Positions 1-7,665 of a stretch of 23,073 nucleotides of DNA are shown here, piece after piece; the stretch's first letter is position 1; every line of letters starts with the position of its first letter. The stretch is from an uncultured Eubacteriales bacterium. Lineage in GTDB: Bacteria; Bacillota; Clostridia; Christensenellales; CAG-917. The position numbers were made by a program, and so were the translations under genes. The notes beneath the pieces were generated by a model. That model saw nothing but the letters and a program-made list of their open reading frames with translations, was not told the origin of the DNA and did not search any database. The stretch covers positions 1-23,073 of the forward strand of contig URIX01000029.1 of assembly GCA_900547975.1 (NCBI GenBank), written 5' to 3'.

Positions 1-72
1 CGGCGGTAGGGGAAACACGTGAGGAAGGGGGAAGTTTTAATTTTATGATTAATTCGCCAAATAGCATACCAC

Positions 73-591
73 TCATTCATATATGCTATCGCCGTCGCTA
101 TCAATAGCCACTACGCACGGAAAATCCCGCACCTCGAACTCGTGCACGGCTTCCGTGCCGAGATCGTCGTACGCAAGCACTCTTGAATTTTCGATTTTGC
201 TTGCGTAGAGTGCGCCTGCGCCGCCGATTGCAGCAAGATACACGCCGCCGTTGCGTTTTATGGCGGCATACACGTCGGAATTTCTGTCACCCTTGCCTAT
301 CGTCGCAACAACGCCTTCGTCGTACAACAAAGGCGCGTATGCGTCCATACGCATAGATGTGGTCGGTCCTGCCGAAAGCACTTTGCCGTCTTTCTCGCAC
401 GGTCCGACGTAATATATCGCTTGTCCTTTTATATCGACGGGCAAACTCTGTCCGTTGCGGATTGCCTCGAAAATGCGCTTGTGCGCGGCGTCTCTGCCCG
501 TGAGCAGTTTTCCCGATATATACACGACGTCGCCGACTCTCAATTTTGCGACTTGCGATTTGTCAAGAGGCGTTTTCAATCTGTATTCCAT
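73..591 (-). CDS. Class I fumarate hydratase, beta (C-terminal) subunit
   Basis: Beta subunit of the oxygen-sensitive, 4Fe-4S fumarase (also the family of L-tartrate dehydratase TtdB), which with the alpha subunit interconverts fumarate and malate in the cytoplasm. The 172-residue product has the family's swivelling-domain hallmarks: the early RVGDVVYISGKLLTGRDAAH stretch, a GPTTSMRMD motif near residue 77 and IGKGDRN near residue 98. Length is normal for the separate subunit. It starts 8 bases after the alpha subunit gene ends; a GAGGAAAG ribosome binding site overlaps that stop codon, so the two are translated as a pair. Related tartrate dehydratase activity cannot be excluded, but the divergent malic enzyme favours fumarase. 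No clear terminator is visible before the window edge; bases 1-72 show no gene. Confidence 0.93.
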   Translation of the reverse strand: MEYRLKTPLDKSQVAKLRVGDVVYISGKLLTGRDAAHKRIFEAIRNGQSLPVDIKGQAIYYVGPCEKDGKVLSAGPTTSMRMDAYAPLLYDEGVVATIGKGDRNSDVYAAIKRNGGVYLAAIGGAGALYASKIENSRVLAYDDLGTEAVHEFEVRDFPCVVAIDSDGDSIYE

Positions 592-598
592 ACTTTCC

Positions 599-1435
599 TC
601 ACAGCACCGCGCTCGATTTGCGCATTGCGTTGCATTGCACGTTTATGGCAACCGGCAAAGCGGCGATATGCGTCGGATATTTCCCGATATACACGGCAAG
701 CGCGGTCGTTTTCCCGCCAAAGCCCTGCGCACCTATCGGAAGAGCGTTTATGCGCTCTAAAAGTTCCTTTTCCATACTCGCAAGGGTTTCGTCGTCGGAC
801 GGCTTTCCCACTTCGCGCAAAAGTTGTTCTTTTGCAACCGACATAGCCTTTTCCGCCGTACCGCCTATGCCAACGCCCACGATTATGGGCGGACAAGGAT
901 TCGCCCCTGCCTCTTTGACCGCTTGCACGACGCAGTCTTTTATCCCCTCAACGCCTTGCGAGGGTTTGAGCATAAACAAGCGCGACATGTTTTCGCTTCC
1001 GAATCCCTTTGGCAAAAAGGTTATTTCCAGTTTGTCGCCGAGCACAAGTTCGATATGCACGATTGCGGGCGTGTTGTCCTTGGTGTTCTTTCTCGAAATG
1101 GGGTCGAGCACGCTCGCGCGATAGCCGTTTTTCGCATAGCCCGCGCGCACGCCGTCGTCGATTGCGTCTCGAAGCAAGCCGCCCTCGATATGCACGTCTT
1201 GTCCGAGTCTGACGAAAAACACCGCCATACCCGTGTCTTGACAAACGGCAAGACCTTTCGCTTTTGCGAGTGCCGCGTTTTCAAGAAGCATACCTATCGC
1301 GGTTTTGGCGTTTGGGTTTGTTTCTCTTTCAAGCGCGCCTTCCATCGCCGCAACGCACGACGGAGTTATTTCGCTGCACGCCGTCACGAGCGATTCGACG
1401 GCACTTTCGATTTGATTGTACGTTATCGTTTTCAT
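599..1435 (-). CDS. Class I fumarate hydratase, alpha (N-terminal) subunit
   Basis: Catalytic iron-sulfur subunit of class I fumarase (278 residues). Cysteines in the family contexts are visible: C65 in VCQDTGM, C181 in ANPCPP followed by the glycine-rich VGVGIGGT, and C268 in NVQCNAMR, probably the three ligands of the 4Fe-4S cluster. The reading frame is open further upstream, but homology starts at MKTITYNQIE, so I place the start at 1435. There is no good Shine-Dalgarno: a promoter with a perfect TATAAT ends six bases before the ATG, which would put the transcript start on the start codon itself. First gene of a two-gene operon with the beta subunit, divergent from malic enzyme. TtdA-type tartrate dehydratase is the main alternative. 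Confidence 0.93.
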   Translation of the reverse strand: MKTITYNQIESAVESLVTACSEITPSCVAAMEGALERETNPNAKTAIGMLLENAALAKAKGLAVCQDTGMAVFFVRLGQDVHIEGGLLRDAIDDGVRAGYAKNGYRASVLDPISRKNTKDNTPAIVHIELVLGDKLEITFLPKGFGSENMSRLFMLKPSQGVEGIKDCVVQAVKEAGANPCPPIIVGVGIGGTAEKAMSVAKEQLLREVGKPSDDETLASMEKELLERINALPIGAQGFGGKTTALAVYIGKYPTHIAALPVAINVQCNAMRKSSAVL

Positions 1436-1441
1436 ATCCCG

Positions 1442-1470
1442 ATTATACCTTAATTGATTTGCAAATACAA
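1442..1470 (-). promoter_or_regulatory. Sigma-A promoter of the fumarase operon
   Basis: On the minus strand TTGTAT (1465-1470) is followed after exactly 17 bases by TATAAT (1442-1447). The expected start of transcription, about seven bases on, falls at or next to 1435, the A of the start codon, so the message appears leaderless. Confidence 0.7.
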
Positions 1471-1487
1471 GGCATTTGATGTAAACT
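1459..1487 (+). promoter_or_regulatory. Sigma-A promoter of the malic enzyme gene
   Basis: TTGCAA (1459-1464), 17-base spacer, TAAACT (1482-1487). It faces away from the fumarase promoter, and the two -35 boxes are immediately adjacent (1459-1464 and 1465-1470), so a single bound regulator could control both. The predicted leader is about 20 bases. Confidence 0.5.
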
Positions 1488-1515
1488 GTTGCTATCAAAC
1501 CATACGGGGTTTTAT

Positions 1516-2682
1516 ATGAACTATTCCGAAGAATCGTTGAAGAAACATTACGAGTGGAAAGGCAAACTCGAAGTCGTGTCGAGAGCAAAAGTGGAAAACA
1601 AGCAAGATTTGTCGCTTGCCTACACCCCCGGCGTTGCCGCCCCCTGCCTTGCGATAAAAGAAAACAAGGAACTTTCCTACTCGCTCACGAGGCGTTGGAA
1701 CACCGTTGCCGTCGTTACGGACGGAAGCGCGGTTTTGGGACTGGGAAACATAGGCCCCGAAGCGGGGATGCCCGTTATGGAGGGCAAGTGCGTTTTGTTC
1801 CGCGAATTTGCGGGAATAGACGCAATTCCCATCTGCATAAAATCGCAAAACGTTGACGAAATCGTATCCACGGTTTACAACATAAGCGCAAGTTTCGGCG
1901 GCATAAACTTGGAAGACATATCCGCACCCCGTTGCTTCGAAGTCGAGCGCAAACTCAAAGAACTTTGCGACGTTCCCGTCTTTCACGACGACCAGCACGG
2001 CACGGCAATCGTTCTTGCAGCCGCGCTCAAAAACGCACTTAAAGTTGTCAAAAAGGATATATCAACCGCCCGTTTGGTTATAAACGGCGCAGGAAGCGCA
2101 GGCATTGCCATTGCGGAATTTTTGCTTTCGCTCGGCGCAAAAGACCTCGTGGTCTGCGACAGACTCGGCATAATCGACGAGAGCGAAAAATTCAATTTTG
2201 CGCAAAACTCGCTTGCAAAACGCACGAATCCGAGAAACGTCAAAGGCACACTGAAAGATGCCGTAAAAGGTGCGGACGCATTCATAGGCGTGAGCGCGAA
2301 AGACGTGCTTTCGCAAGACATGGTGCGCTCTATGAACAAAGACCCGATAGTGTTTGCTATGGCAAATCCGAGCCCCGAAATCGACCCGAAACTCGCACTC
2401 GAAGCAGGCGCGAAAATCGTCGCAACGGGCAGAAGCGATTTGCCCAATCAAATCAACAACGTGCTTGCGTTCCCCGGAATTTTCCGCGGCGCACTCGACG
2501 CGCGTGCGACGGACATCAACGAGGCAATGAAAATCGCCGCTTCCGAAGCACTCGCTTCCCTCGTCGAAAATCCGAGCGAAAACAACATTATTCCCGAACC
2601 TTTCGACAAACGCGTCGTAGGAACGGTTGCAAATGCCGTAAAGCAAGCCGCAATCGCAAGCGGCGTTGCGAAAATCAAATAA
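1516..2682 (+). CDS. NAD(P)-dependent malic enzyme (malate to pyruvate and CO2)
   Basis: Small bacterial malic enzyme of 388 residues, a normal length for the short form without a phosphotransacetylase domain. It oxidatively decarboxylates malate to pyruvate in the cytoplasm. Visible landmarks are the catalytic tyrosine in LAYTPGVA (Y36), the catalytic lysine in VMEGKCVLF (K91), metal ligands in NLEDISAP (E133, D134) and FHDDQHGT (D158, D159), the Rossmann motif NGAGSAGIA (about 190-198) and MANPSPEI later. The frame stays open back to a TTG at 1489, but homology and the GGGG element eight bases upstream favour the ATG at 1516. Divergent from the fumarase genes, it would complete a fumarate-malate-pyruvate branch supplying pyruvate and reduced cofactor. 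NAD versus NADP preference cannot be read with certainty. Confidence 0.95.
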   Translation: MNYSEESLKKHYEWKGKLEVVSRAKVENKQDLSLAYTPGVAAPCLAIKENKELSYSLTRRWNTVAVVTDGSAVLGLGNIGPEAGMPVMEGKCVLFREFAGIDAIPICIKSQNVDEIVSTVYNISASFGGINLEDISAPRCFEVERKLKELCDVPVFHDDQHGTAIVLAAALKNALKVVKKDISTARLVINGAGSAGIAIAEFLLSLGAKDLVVCDRLGIIDESEKFNFAQNSLAKRTNPRNVKGTLKDAVKGADAFIGVSAKDVLSQDMVRSMNKDPIVFAMANPSPEIDPKLALEAGAKIVATGRSDLPNQINNVLAFPGIFRGALDARATDINEAMKIAASEALASLVENPSENNIIPEPFDKRVVGTVANAVKQAAIASGVAKIK

Positions 2683-2725
2683 AATTACGCCTGATTTTTG
2701 ATACTTTTACAACGAAAAATACAAC

Positions 2726-2755
2726 AAAATCTGCGGAAAAATCCGCAGATTTTTT
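2726..2755 (+). terminator. Intrinsic terminator of the malic enzyme gene
   Basis: Perfect 11-base inverted repeat (2726-2736 and 2743-2753, core CTGCGG/CCGCAG) with a six-base A-rich loop and a T run at 2750-2755, 43 bases after the malic enzyme stop. Confidence 0.9.
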
Positions 2756-2843
2756 CAAAAACCATATAGCAAAAATTGATTATTTTTGCGGCAATTATTC
2801 GGTTGTTATCATAAATTTTCTTTCGTAAAAATATGCTTTTATC

Positions 2844-3905
2844 GTGAAAAAAGCATTCAAAACAGCCGCATTATACATCGGAACGGCAATCGGCGCGGGG
2901 TTCTCTTCGGGGCGAGAGATTGCCTTGTTTTTCGGCGACGCTTCCCCTCTCAACGTTGCGATTTCCTCGGTTTTTATGTCGCTTTTGTGCGCAATCTTTC
3001 TCATTGCGGGCAAAAAAGGTCTTATGCCCAAAGGCAAAATCGTTCATCTCGGCATTTTTTTTGCCGCAAGCGTGTCGCTATGCGCTATGCTCGCAGGCGG
3101 CGATTACATTATGCAATCTATGACGGGCATACCGCTTGCGCTTGGGCTTGCGATGACAATTCTCGGAGGCGTGGTGGTCGTGCTGGGTATCGAAAAAATC
3201 CGCTTGCTGAACAGCGTCGTCGTACCCCTCATCGTGCTTTGCATCGCGCTCGTGTTTTTCAAACTTCCCACCCCGTCGCACTCTTTGGCGTTCTCTTTAT
3301 CGAAGCCTATTTTGTACAGCGGACTCGACGTGCTTTTGGGCGGCGTAATAATTTCAGAAGAAGGCGAAAACCTTAGTTACAAAGAAATTTTCGCAAGTTG
3401 TCTTATGATATGTGCATTTCTGTTCGGAATGCTCTATATGTTACAAACAGTGGTTTTATCCGACACAAACGGCAGTTTAATGCCCACTCTTGCGGTTTCA
3501 GAGCGTTTGCGCCTCAAATTTGCCTGCGGCGTTTTGATTGCGGGCGCAATCTTCACGACCCTCGTTTCGTCGCTGAAAATCGTGAGCGACAGAACGTCGC
3601 TGTTTCTCTCGCACACGAAAAAGCTGTCCGCTTTCGGCGACGAAAAGCACAAGGCATTTGTGGTGTTCTTCTGCCTTTTGATTGCCTATCCTTTGAGTTT
3701 CTTCGGCTTCGACAACATCGTCGATACGCTATATCCCGTCAACAGCGTTCTTGGCGTAGTCCTATTTGCAATCGTCGTGATTCGCTTGATTGTCAACGCA
3801 ATGATCGACATCAAAAACAAGAAGAAAAACGACGCAAACCGTCATGGCAAAGTCAAGAAAGAAAGGAAAAAGAAAAGCACGCCCGAAAGCGTGCCTGCAA
3901 TCTGA
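2844..3905 (+). CDS. YkvI-like integral membrane protein (putative LeuT-fold transporter)
   Basis: Multi-helix membrane protein of 353 residues with roughly ten hydrophobic segments. The N-terminal GTAIGAGFSSGREI (about residues 13-26) is the signature of the YkvI family (COG3949), related to amino-acid and sodium symporters of the LeuT fold, in which the broken first helix carries a GAGFxSGRE motif. The substrate is unknown. Translation probably starts at the GTG at 2844, since no in-frame ATG lies upstream; there is no Shine-Dalgarno, and TATGCT (2832-2837) sits six bases before the GTG. The last 30 or so residues are extremely basic (runs of Lys/Arg) and lie over an A-rich stretch and a hairpin that serve as terminator for the gene on the opposite strand, so the tail sequence may be shaped by that second role. 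Convergent with the next gene, with 14 bases between them. Confidence 0.8.
   Translation: MKKAFKTAALYIGTAIGAGFSSGREIALFFGDASPLNVAISSVFMSLLCAIFLIAGKKGLMPKGKIVHLGIFFAASVSLCAMLAGGDYIMQSMTGIPLALGLAMTILGGVVVVLGIEKIRLLNSVVVPLIVLCIALVFFKLPTPSHSLAFSLSKPILYSGLDVLLGGVIISEEGENLSYKEIFASCLMICAFLFGMLYMLQTVVLSDTNGSLMPTLAVSERLRLKFACGVLIAGAIFTTLVSSLKIVSDRTSLFLSHTKKLSAFGDEKHKAFVVFFCLLIAYPLSFFGFDNIVDTLYPVNSVLGVVLFAIVVIRLIVNAMIDIKNKKKNDANRHGKVKKERKKKSTPESVPAI
3866..3894 (-). terminator. Minus-strand intrinsic terminator inside the YkvI-like gene
   Basis: Read on the minus strand, GCACGC (3894-3889), a six-base loop and GCGTGC (3882-3877) are followed by TTTTCTTTTTCC. It lies 26 bases beyond the stop of the minus-strand operon 3920-7480 and entirely within the last codons of the convergent plus-strand gene. 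Confidence 0.75.
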
Positions 3906-3919
3906 TGCTATAATTTAAC

Positions 3920-4654
3920 TTATTCGTGGCACCGGCAGTCGCCGTCATTGCAATCGTGATGATGGCAATGGCAATCGTCGTCGCAATCACCTTCGTCGTG
4001 ACAGTGACATTCGTCATAGCCGCAATCACAGTCATCGTCTTCACAGTCGCAATCGTCTTCACAATCGCAGTCGTCGTCACAATCGCAATCGTCGTCACAT
4101 TCGCAGTCGCGGGAATGCTTGTGATTTTGCTTGAAATAGTCCTCGAACGGCGATTGTCTGCTTTCGTCGTCAACTTCGTCGAGTCCTTTGAGGAAGCGAT
4201 AGAACGGGTCGTCGGAAAAGTCCTGCTTCAAATCGAAGTCACCGCCAAGTTCCTCAACGGCGTTGCGAAGTTCCATATACTCGTTGTAATTAGGCTCGTA
4301 ATTCTCGCAGAAAGTTTTGAGCACTTCTATGCCCTGCTCGTCGCCGTACGCGCCTATAAGTCGTGCAAAAAGCGCGACGTCCTCGCCCTTGTATAGGTAA
4401 CTCACAAGCCCCATAAATATGGCTTTGTTGCCCTTGTATTCGGCAAGGATTTCCATAAGCATTTTGCCCGTTTCGCCGTCGAGAGCGTAGATTTTGTCAA
4501 TCATATCTTCGAGAATCGGCTCGCAGTCTTCCAAAAGGTATTCGTACGCTTCGAGCCTTTGATGATAGGGCAAATCCTCGTTCAAAAGAACGTCGAGTTT
4601 TTCGAGCATTTCTTGCTTGGTTTTCACGTCGGAAGTTTGGTTATTCTCTTGCAT
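3920..4654 (-). CDS. Unknown helical protein with Cys/Asp/His-rich repeat tail
   Basis: I do not recognise this 244-residue protein. Residues 1-175 are acidic, soluble and apparently all-helical, resembling HEAT-like or TPR-like helix pairs. From about residue 178 to the end the composition changes abruptly to Cys, Asp, Glu and His: five blocks of the form DC(D/E)C separated by acidic DD/EDD spacers, then CHCH and CHCHHHDC. The last 68 residues contain 18 cysteines and no hydrophobic core, so the tail is likely a disordered, metal-chelating segment, by composition rather than by any known family. Third gene of the operon: its ATG overlaps the end of the TPR gene by 14 bases, and GGAGAAG lies three bases before the start. 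No signal peptide or membrane segment is present. The function is unknown; metal storage, metal sensing or metal delivery to the two partner proteins are guesses. Confidence 0.85.
   Translation of the reverse strand: MQENNQTSDVKTKQEMLEKLDVLLNEDLPYHQRLEAYEYLLEDCEPILEDMIDKIYALDGETGKMLMEILAEYKGNKAIFMGLVSYLYKGEDVALFARLIGAYGDEQGIEVLKTFCENYEPNYNEYMELRNAVEELGGDFDLKQDFSDDPFYRFLKGLDEVDDESRQSPFEDYFKQNHKHSRDCECDDDCDCDDDCDCEDDCDCEDDDCDCGYDECHCHDEGDCDDDCHCHHHDCNDGDCRCHE
4022..4108 (-). repeat. 18-base tandem repeat encoding DDDCDC units
   Basis: About four imperfect 18-base units (one expanded to 21) run within the Cys/Asp tail coding region. Each encodes six residues of the type (D/E)DDCDC. The expanded unit shows that copies change by whole codons, keeping the frame, as expected of a slippage-prone minisatellite under coding selection. 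Confidence 0.8.
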
Positions 4655-6353
4655 CGTCTTCTCCGAAAATCATCTTGTAGTATTTGTCGAACGTTTTTTC
4701 ATTGAGGTTGTATCGTTCTATGGTTTGCTCTCGCATATCGTCGGCGTCGCACTCGTAAACCTTGCAAAGCAACACGCCTATGAGGGTGCGCACGCTGCGC
4801 ATATTTGCAATTCTCTTATACGCGGGCTTGGAATATTTGAGTTTGCCGTTCTCGTCCAAAGTCACGATTGAATTGACGATATTCGTGAGTGTTGCGAGGT
4901 ACATATTGGGTTCTTCGTCGGTATAAACGATGTCTGACACGCAATACGCCACCGCACCGTGCAAAATTCCGCCGAGTTTGTGAAAGGCGTTCGGAAACAC
5001 CATATCTATGCTCTTGAATCTATCCTGCGCCACGACGTCGAATTTGAATCTGACCGTATTTTCTTGCACGAGGCAGAACACAAGCCTCGACATCAAATCG
5101 AAAGACAAATCCGTCGATATGAGTTGTCTTCTCAAAAAGTCGCTCACCCATTGCGAATTTACGAGCGCGAGTTTGTCCACGAGCATAAGTTTTAGGTTCT
5201 CGTTGTCGTCGGCAAACGCCCATTCGATGAGTTTTTTCATATGCGCACTTTGCTCGTCGTGGTCGAATATAACGAGTTGCAACTCAAACGGCGACATCTT
5301 CAAGAACTTGTCCAAATCCTTGTATCTCGCGATTTTTTCGACGTACGGAAGATTCATCGAATACGCCACTTTGTCGGGATTTTGCTTGTAAAGTTGCAAA
5401 AAATAGTCCGCAGGCGAATACTCGCCGAAAATCGTGCGCACTTTGAGCATAACCTTGCGCGCTTCCTCTTTTTGGTCGAGGTTGTAAAGCGCTTGGGAAA
5501 GCCAAATCATCGTGTTGGGTTGAAGGTCGAGTTTTTCAAGCACTCTGCGCGTGTATTTGACAACTTGCGCGTGCATTTCCATATTTACGAGTATGGGCAG
5601 AATCATAAGGATTTCTTCCATATTCGTGTAATCTTTTTCGAGAATCTGATCGAGCACGACGTATGCTTCCGCCATCTTGTTTTCCATCAAGAACGCCGTT
5701 GCAAGCGTGCATTTTACGGCAAGATTATCCCCGTCCTCTGCGAGCATTTTTTGCGCGTTCGCGATGACGGAATCTATGTCGTTTTTCATCATAAGGCACA
5801 CGAGCACGATATGATTTGCGGCGGCTTTGGATTTTGAGCGGGGGTCGATTTCGTCCATAAGGGCGATTGCCTCGTCGAGTTTGCGCTCTCTTACGAGTTC
5901 GTATGCCTTGCTTATGAGCATTTCGTAATAATCCTCGCCTTTGGGGTAAACCACCCTGAATCCCTCGTCTTGCGGCTCGCCGCCCATACTTCCCATATCT
6001 TCGGGCAGTTGCAAGTCGTACGCGTCCGCGATGTCGCGAAGATAGTATTCGGCAACGTCGGGCAGATTTACATCGAGGAAATTCATTGCGAGTTGATAAA
6101 AAATGCGATCCCTATCGTCGGCACACGGATGTTTTGCGAGTGCCTTGTAGAGAGTCGCATTCGAGATTTCCCACGCGCCGAGCGACGCGTAAACGCCGGC
6201 AAGCGCAAGAGACGCTTCAACGAAGCGTTCGTCTATTGCGAGAGCCTTGTCGAGATTAGTTATGCTTTTTTCTGTTTCGCCGTTTTTGAAAGCGGTTTCG
6301 GCAAGGTTGAGATAATCCTCTTTTGAAAGATTAAACCCTATAATTTGCGCCAT
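4641..6353 (-). CDS. Tetratricopeptide repeat (TPR) protein
   Basis: A 570-residue soluble protein. Helix-turn-helix TPR pairs are readable at about residues 13-46 (AETAFKNGETEKSITNLDKA), 47-80 and 83-115, and again from about 147 to 313, where spacings of 33-34 residues and the small-residue pattern recur (LISKAYELVRERKLDEAI; ATAFLMENKMAEAYVVL). The remaining 250 residues are predicted helical but without clear TPRs. TPR arrays are protein-docking scaffolds, so it probably binds the membrane protein encoded just upstream or the Cys-tail protein downstream. The start ATG shares one base with the membrane gene's stop (TAATG) and lacks its own strong ribosome site, so its translation is presumably coupled. 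No signal peptide, hence cytoplasmic. No specific function is recognised. Confidence 0.88.
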   Translation of the reverse strand: MAQIIGFNLSKEDYLNLAETAFKNGETEKSITNLDKALAIDERFVEASLALAGVYASLGAWEISNATLYKALAKHPCADDRDRIFYQLAMNFLDVNLPDVAEYYLRDIADAYDLQLPEDMGSMGGEPQDEGFRVVYPKGEDYYEMLISKAYELVRERKLDEAIALMDEIDPRSKSKAAANHIVLVCLMMKNDIDSVIANAQKMLAEDGDNLAVKCTLATAFLMENKMAEAYVVLDQILEKDYTNMEEILMILPILVNMEMHAQVVKYTRRVLEKLDLQPNTMIWLSQALYNLDQKEEARKVMLKVRTIFGEYSPADYFLQLYKQNPDKVAYSMNLPYVEKIARYKDLDKFLKMSPFELQLVIFDHDEQSAHMKKLIEWAFADDNENLKLMLVDKLALVNSQWVSDFLRRQLISTDLSFDLMSRLVFCLVQENTVRFKFDVVAQDRFKSIDMVFPNAFHKLGGILHGAVAYCVSDIVYTDEEPNMYLATLTNIVNSIVTLDENGKLKYSKPAYKRIANMRSVRTLIGVLLCKVYECDADDMREQTIERYNLNEKTFDKYYKMIFGEDDARE

Positions 6354-7480
6354 TATTTTTTCTTTTTCTTCTTAGGATTCTGGAAAGGCACGGCTTGTTT
6401 TACTTTCTTCTTTTGCGCACCTTGAATCGACCCGTTCGCATACGGATTTTGTTTTGCTGCTTTTCTTTGTTCCGCAATCTGAACTTTTTGCTCGTCCGCT
6501 TTAAGATTGTGGCACTTGACCATACCTCTCGAAGCGACCGCAATCCAGCAAAGAGCCATAAACGTCGTGCCGACCAAAGCCATCGCGATGTAGACGATTA
6601 TGCCCAAGAGGTTATTTACGGCGCAAAGTCCGAGCGGAAGCGCGGAAAGGATTGCGACGCACGGTATGCTCAAAAGGTTGTTTGCTATAAGCACGATAGC
6701 GTTTTTGAAGCATTGACCGAAAGTGAGTTCGTAGGACGTGAAAAGTCCCATCATAACTACGGGTATGAGAAGAAGCGGCGCGCCGATGACGAAACTGAAC
6801 ACGACAGCGCAATACGCGCCCGCGCCCGCCGTTCCGAGTGCCTGTTGTTCCAAAAGATACATAAGCGACTCGACCATACCGAGTGCGACAACCGCCATCA
6901 TAAGACCTGCCAAGAGGAACTTCCACCAATATTTGGCAAAGCCCATCCAGTAGGTTCTTGCCCAATTCTTATAGTAGTCCTGATAGAAACTGCGTTTTGC
7001 GCAGTAGAACAACCCCGAAAGTCCGAGCGAGCCGAAAAGGAAGCACGCGCCGTACATTGCCATAACGGGCATTTTGACGTTGCGATAGAGGCTTCCGACG
7101 CTCACCGCGATACTATCGCCGCCGCCGGGAAAGCCTACGCCGATGTCGCCCATAAAGTTGTACGTGCCGCCAATCGTAAGGTTCTCGAAATAACCCGAAA
7201 ACCACGCGAAAATCACGATAAACGGAACGGTGAATATCAAAAAGAAAAGCGTCGCTTTGAAAAGCGTCGCGAATTCGCCGCGCATAACCGCGGCGGCTCT
7301 TGCCATAAACGAATCGGGATATTCTTTGACGGGGCGCGCCTCTGCGAGTCCTGCCACGAGTATTTTTTGAGGTTCTTCGGGTTCTTTGCGAACGGCTGCG
7401 TCCGTAAAGAGTTTGCCGAGCAAAAGTTTTTTAGGCTTTTTGGGCATCTTGTATGCCGAGTTGGGATTGTTGTTTGCCAT
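6353..7480 (-). CDS. Unknown six-helix membrane protein, first gene of the TPR/Cys-tail operon
   Basis: The 375-residue product has a basic soluble N-terminal segment of about 70 residues rich in KK and P, then about six hydrophobic helices (near 75-95, 138-160, 187-210, 222-246, 261-283, 288-316), a glycine-rich loop between helices one and two (about 103-130), and a basic C-terminal tail ending in six or more consecutive lysines. The layout and the loose FFLIFTVPFIVIFAWFSG first helix recall DUF624/YesL-type membrane proteins, but the match is too weak to name it. AGGAGAG lies about seven bases before the ATG. The basic tails suggest both ends face the cytoplasm, where they could contact membrane lipid, nucleic acid, or the acidic tail of the third gene's product. 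Confidence 0.85.
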   Translation of the reverse strand: MANNNPNSAYKMPKKPKKLLLGKLFTDAAVRKEPEEPQKILVAGLAEARPVKEYPDSFMARAAAVMRGEFATLFKATLFFLIFTVPFIVIFAWFSGYFENLTIGGTYNFMGDIGVGFPGGGDSIAVSVGSLYRNVKMPVMAMYGACFLFGSLGLSGLFYCAKRSFYQDYYKNWARTYWMGFAKYWWKFLLAGLMMAVVALGMVESLMYLLEQQALGTAGAGAYCAVVFSFVIGAPLLLIPVVMMGLFTSYELTFGQCFKNAIVLIANNLLSIPCVAILSALPLGLCAVNNLLGIIVYIAMALVGTTFMALCWIAVASRGMVKCHNLKADEQKVQIAEQRKAAKQNPYANGSIQGAQKKKVKQAVPFQNPKKKKKK

Positions 7481-7512
7481 ATACTCTCCTGCAAAACTAT
7501 ATAGATAAATAG

Positions 7513-7541
7513 ATTATACATTATATAAACGCAAATATCAA
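7513..7541 (-). promoter_or_regulatory. Sigma-A promoter of the three-gene membrane/TPR/Cys-tail operon
   Basis: Minus strand TTGATA (7536-7541), 17 bases, TATAAT (7513-7518); transcript start expected near 7506, giving a leader of about 25 bases that holds the AGGAGAG ribosome site. A second TATAAT copy at 7520-7525 lacks a matching -35. Strong match, so the operon is probably expressed in vegetative cells. Confidence 0.8.
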
Positions 7542-7636
7542 ACGAAAAGCACAAATATATTTGTCGCTTAAAACGCACGGCAAAGCGGGCGCGCGCATAT
7601 ATATGTCGTATAGACGTTTTGTGGAATCGCTTTTGA

Positions 7637-7665
7637 TTGACATAATGTCGCGGCGGTGTTAAATT
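7637..7665 (+). promoter_or_regulatory. Sigma-A promoter of asd-dapA, extended -10
   Basis: Perfect TTGACA (7637-7642), 17-base spacer and TAAATT (7660-7665) preceded by TGT, an extended -10. Transcript start expected near 7672, with AGGAGG just ahead of the ATG at 7691. No leader long enough for a lysine riboswitch is present. Confidence 0.8.

Noticed and set aside
61..89. ATAGCATA / TATGCTAT inverted repeat at the fumarase beta stop as a terminator
   Set aside because: The hairpin overlaps the stop codon, has a 13-base loop, and is followed by TTTGGCG rather than a T run. Too weak to call.
3926..4396. 156-codon plus-strand open frame of very hydrophobic residues opposite the Cys-tail gene
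   Set aside because: It is the antisense of the GAT/TGC-rich repeat, which translates to Val/Ile/Thr runs by composition. No ribosome site, no family pattern, and the minus-strand gene fits its operon.
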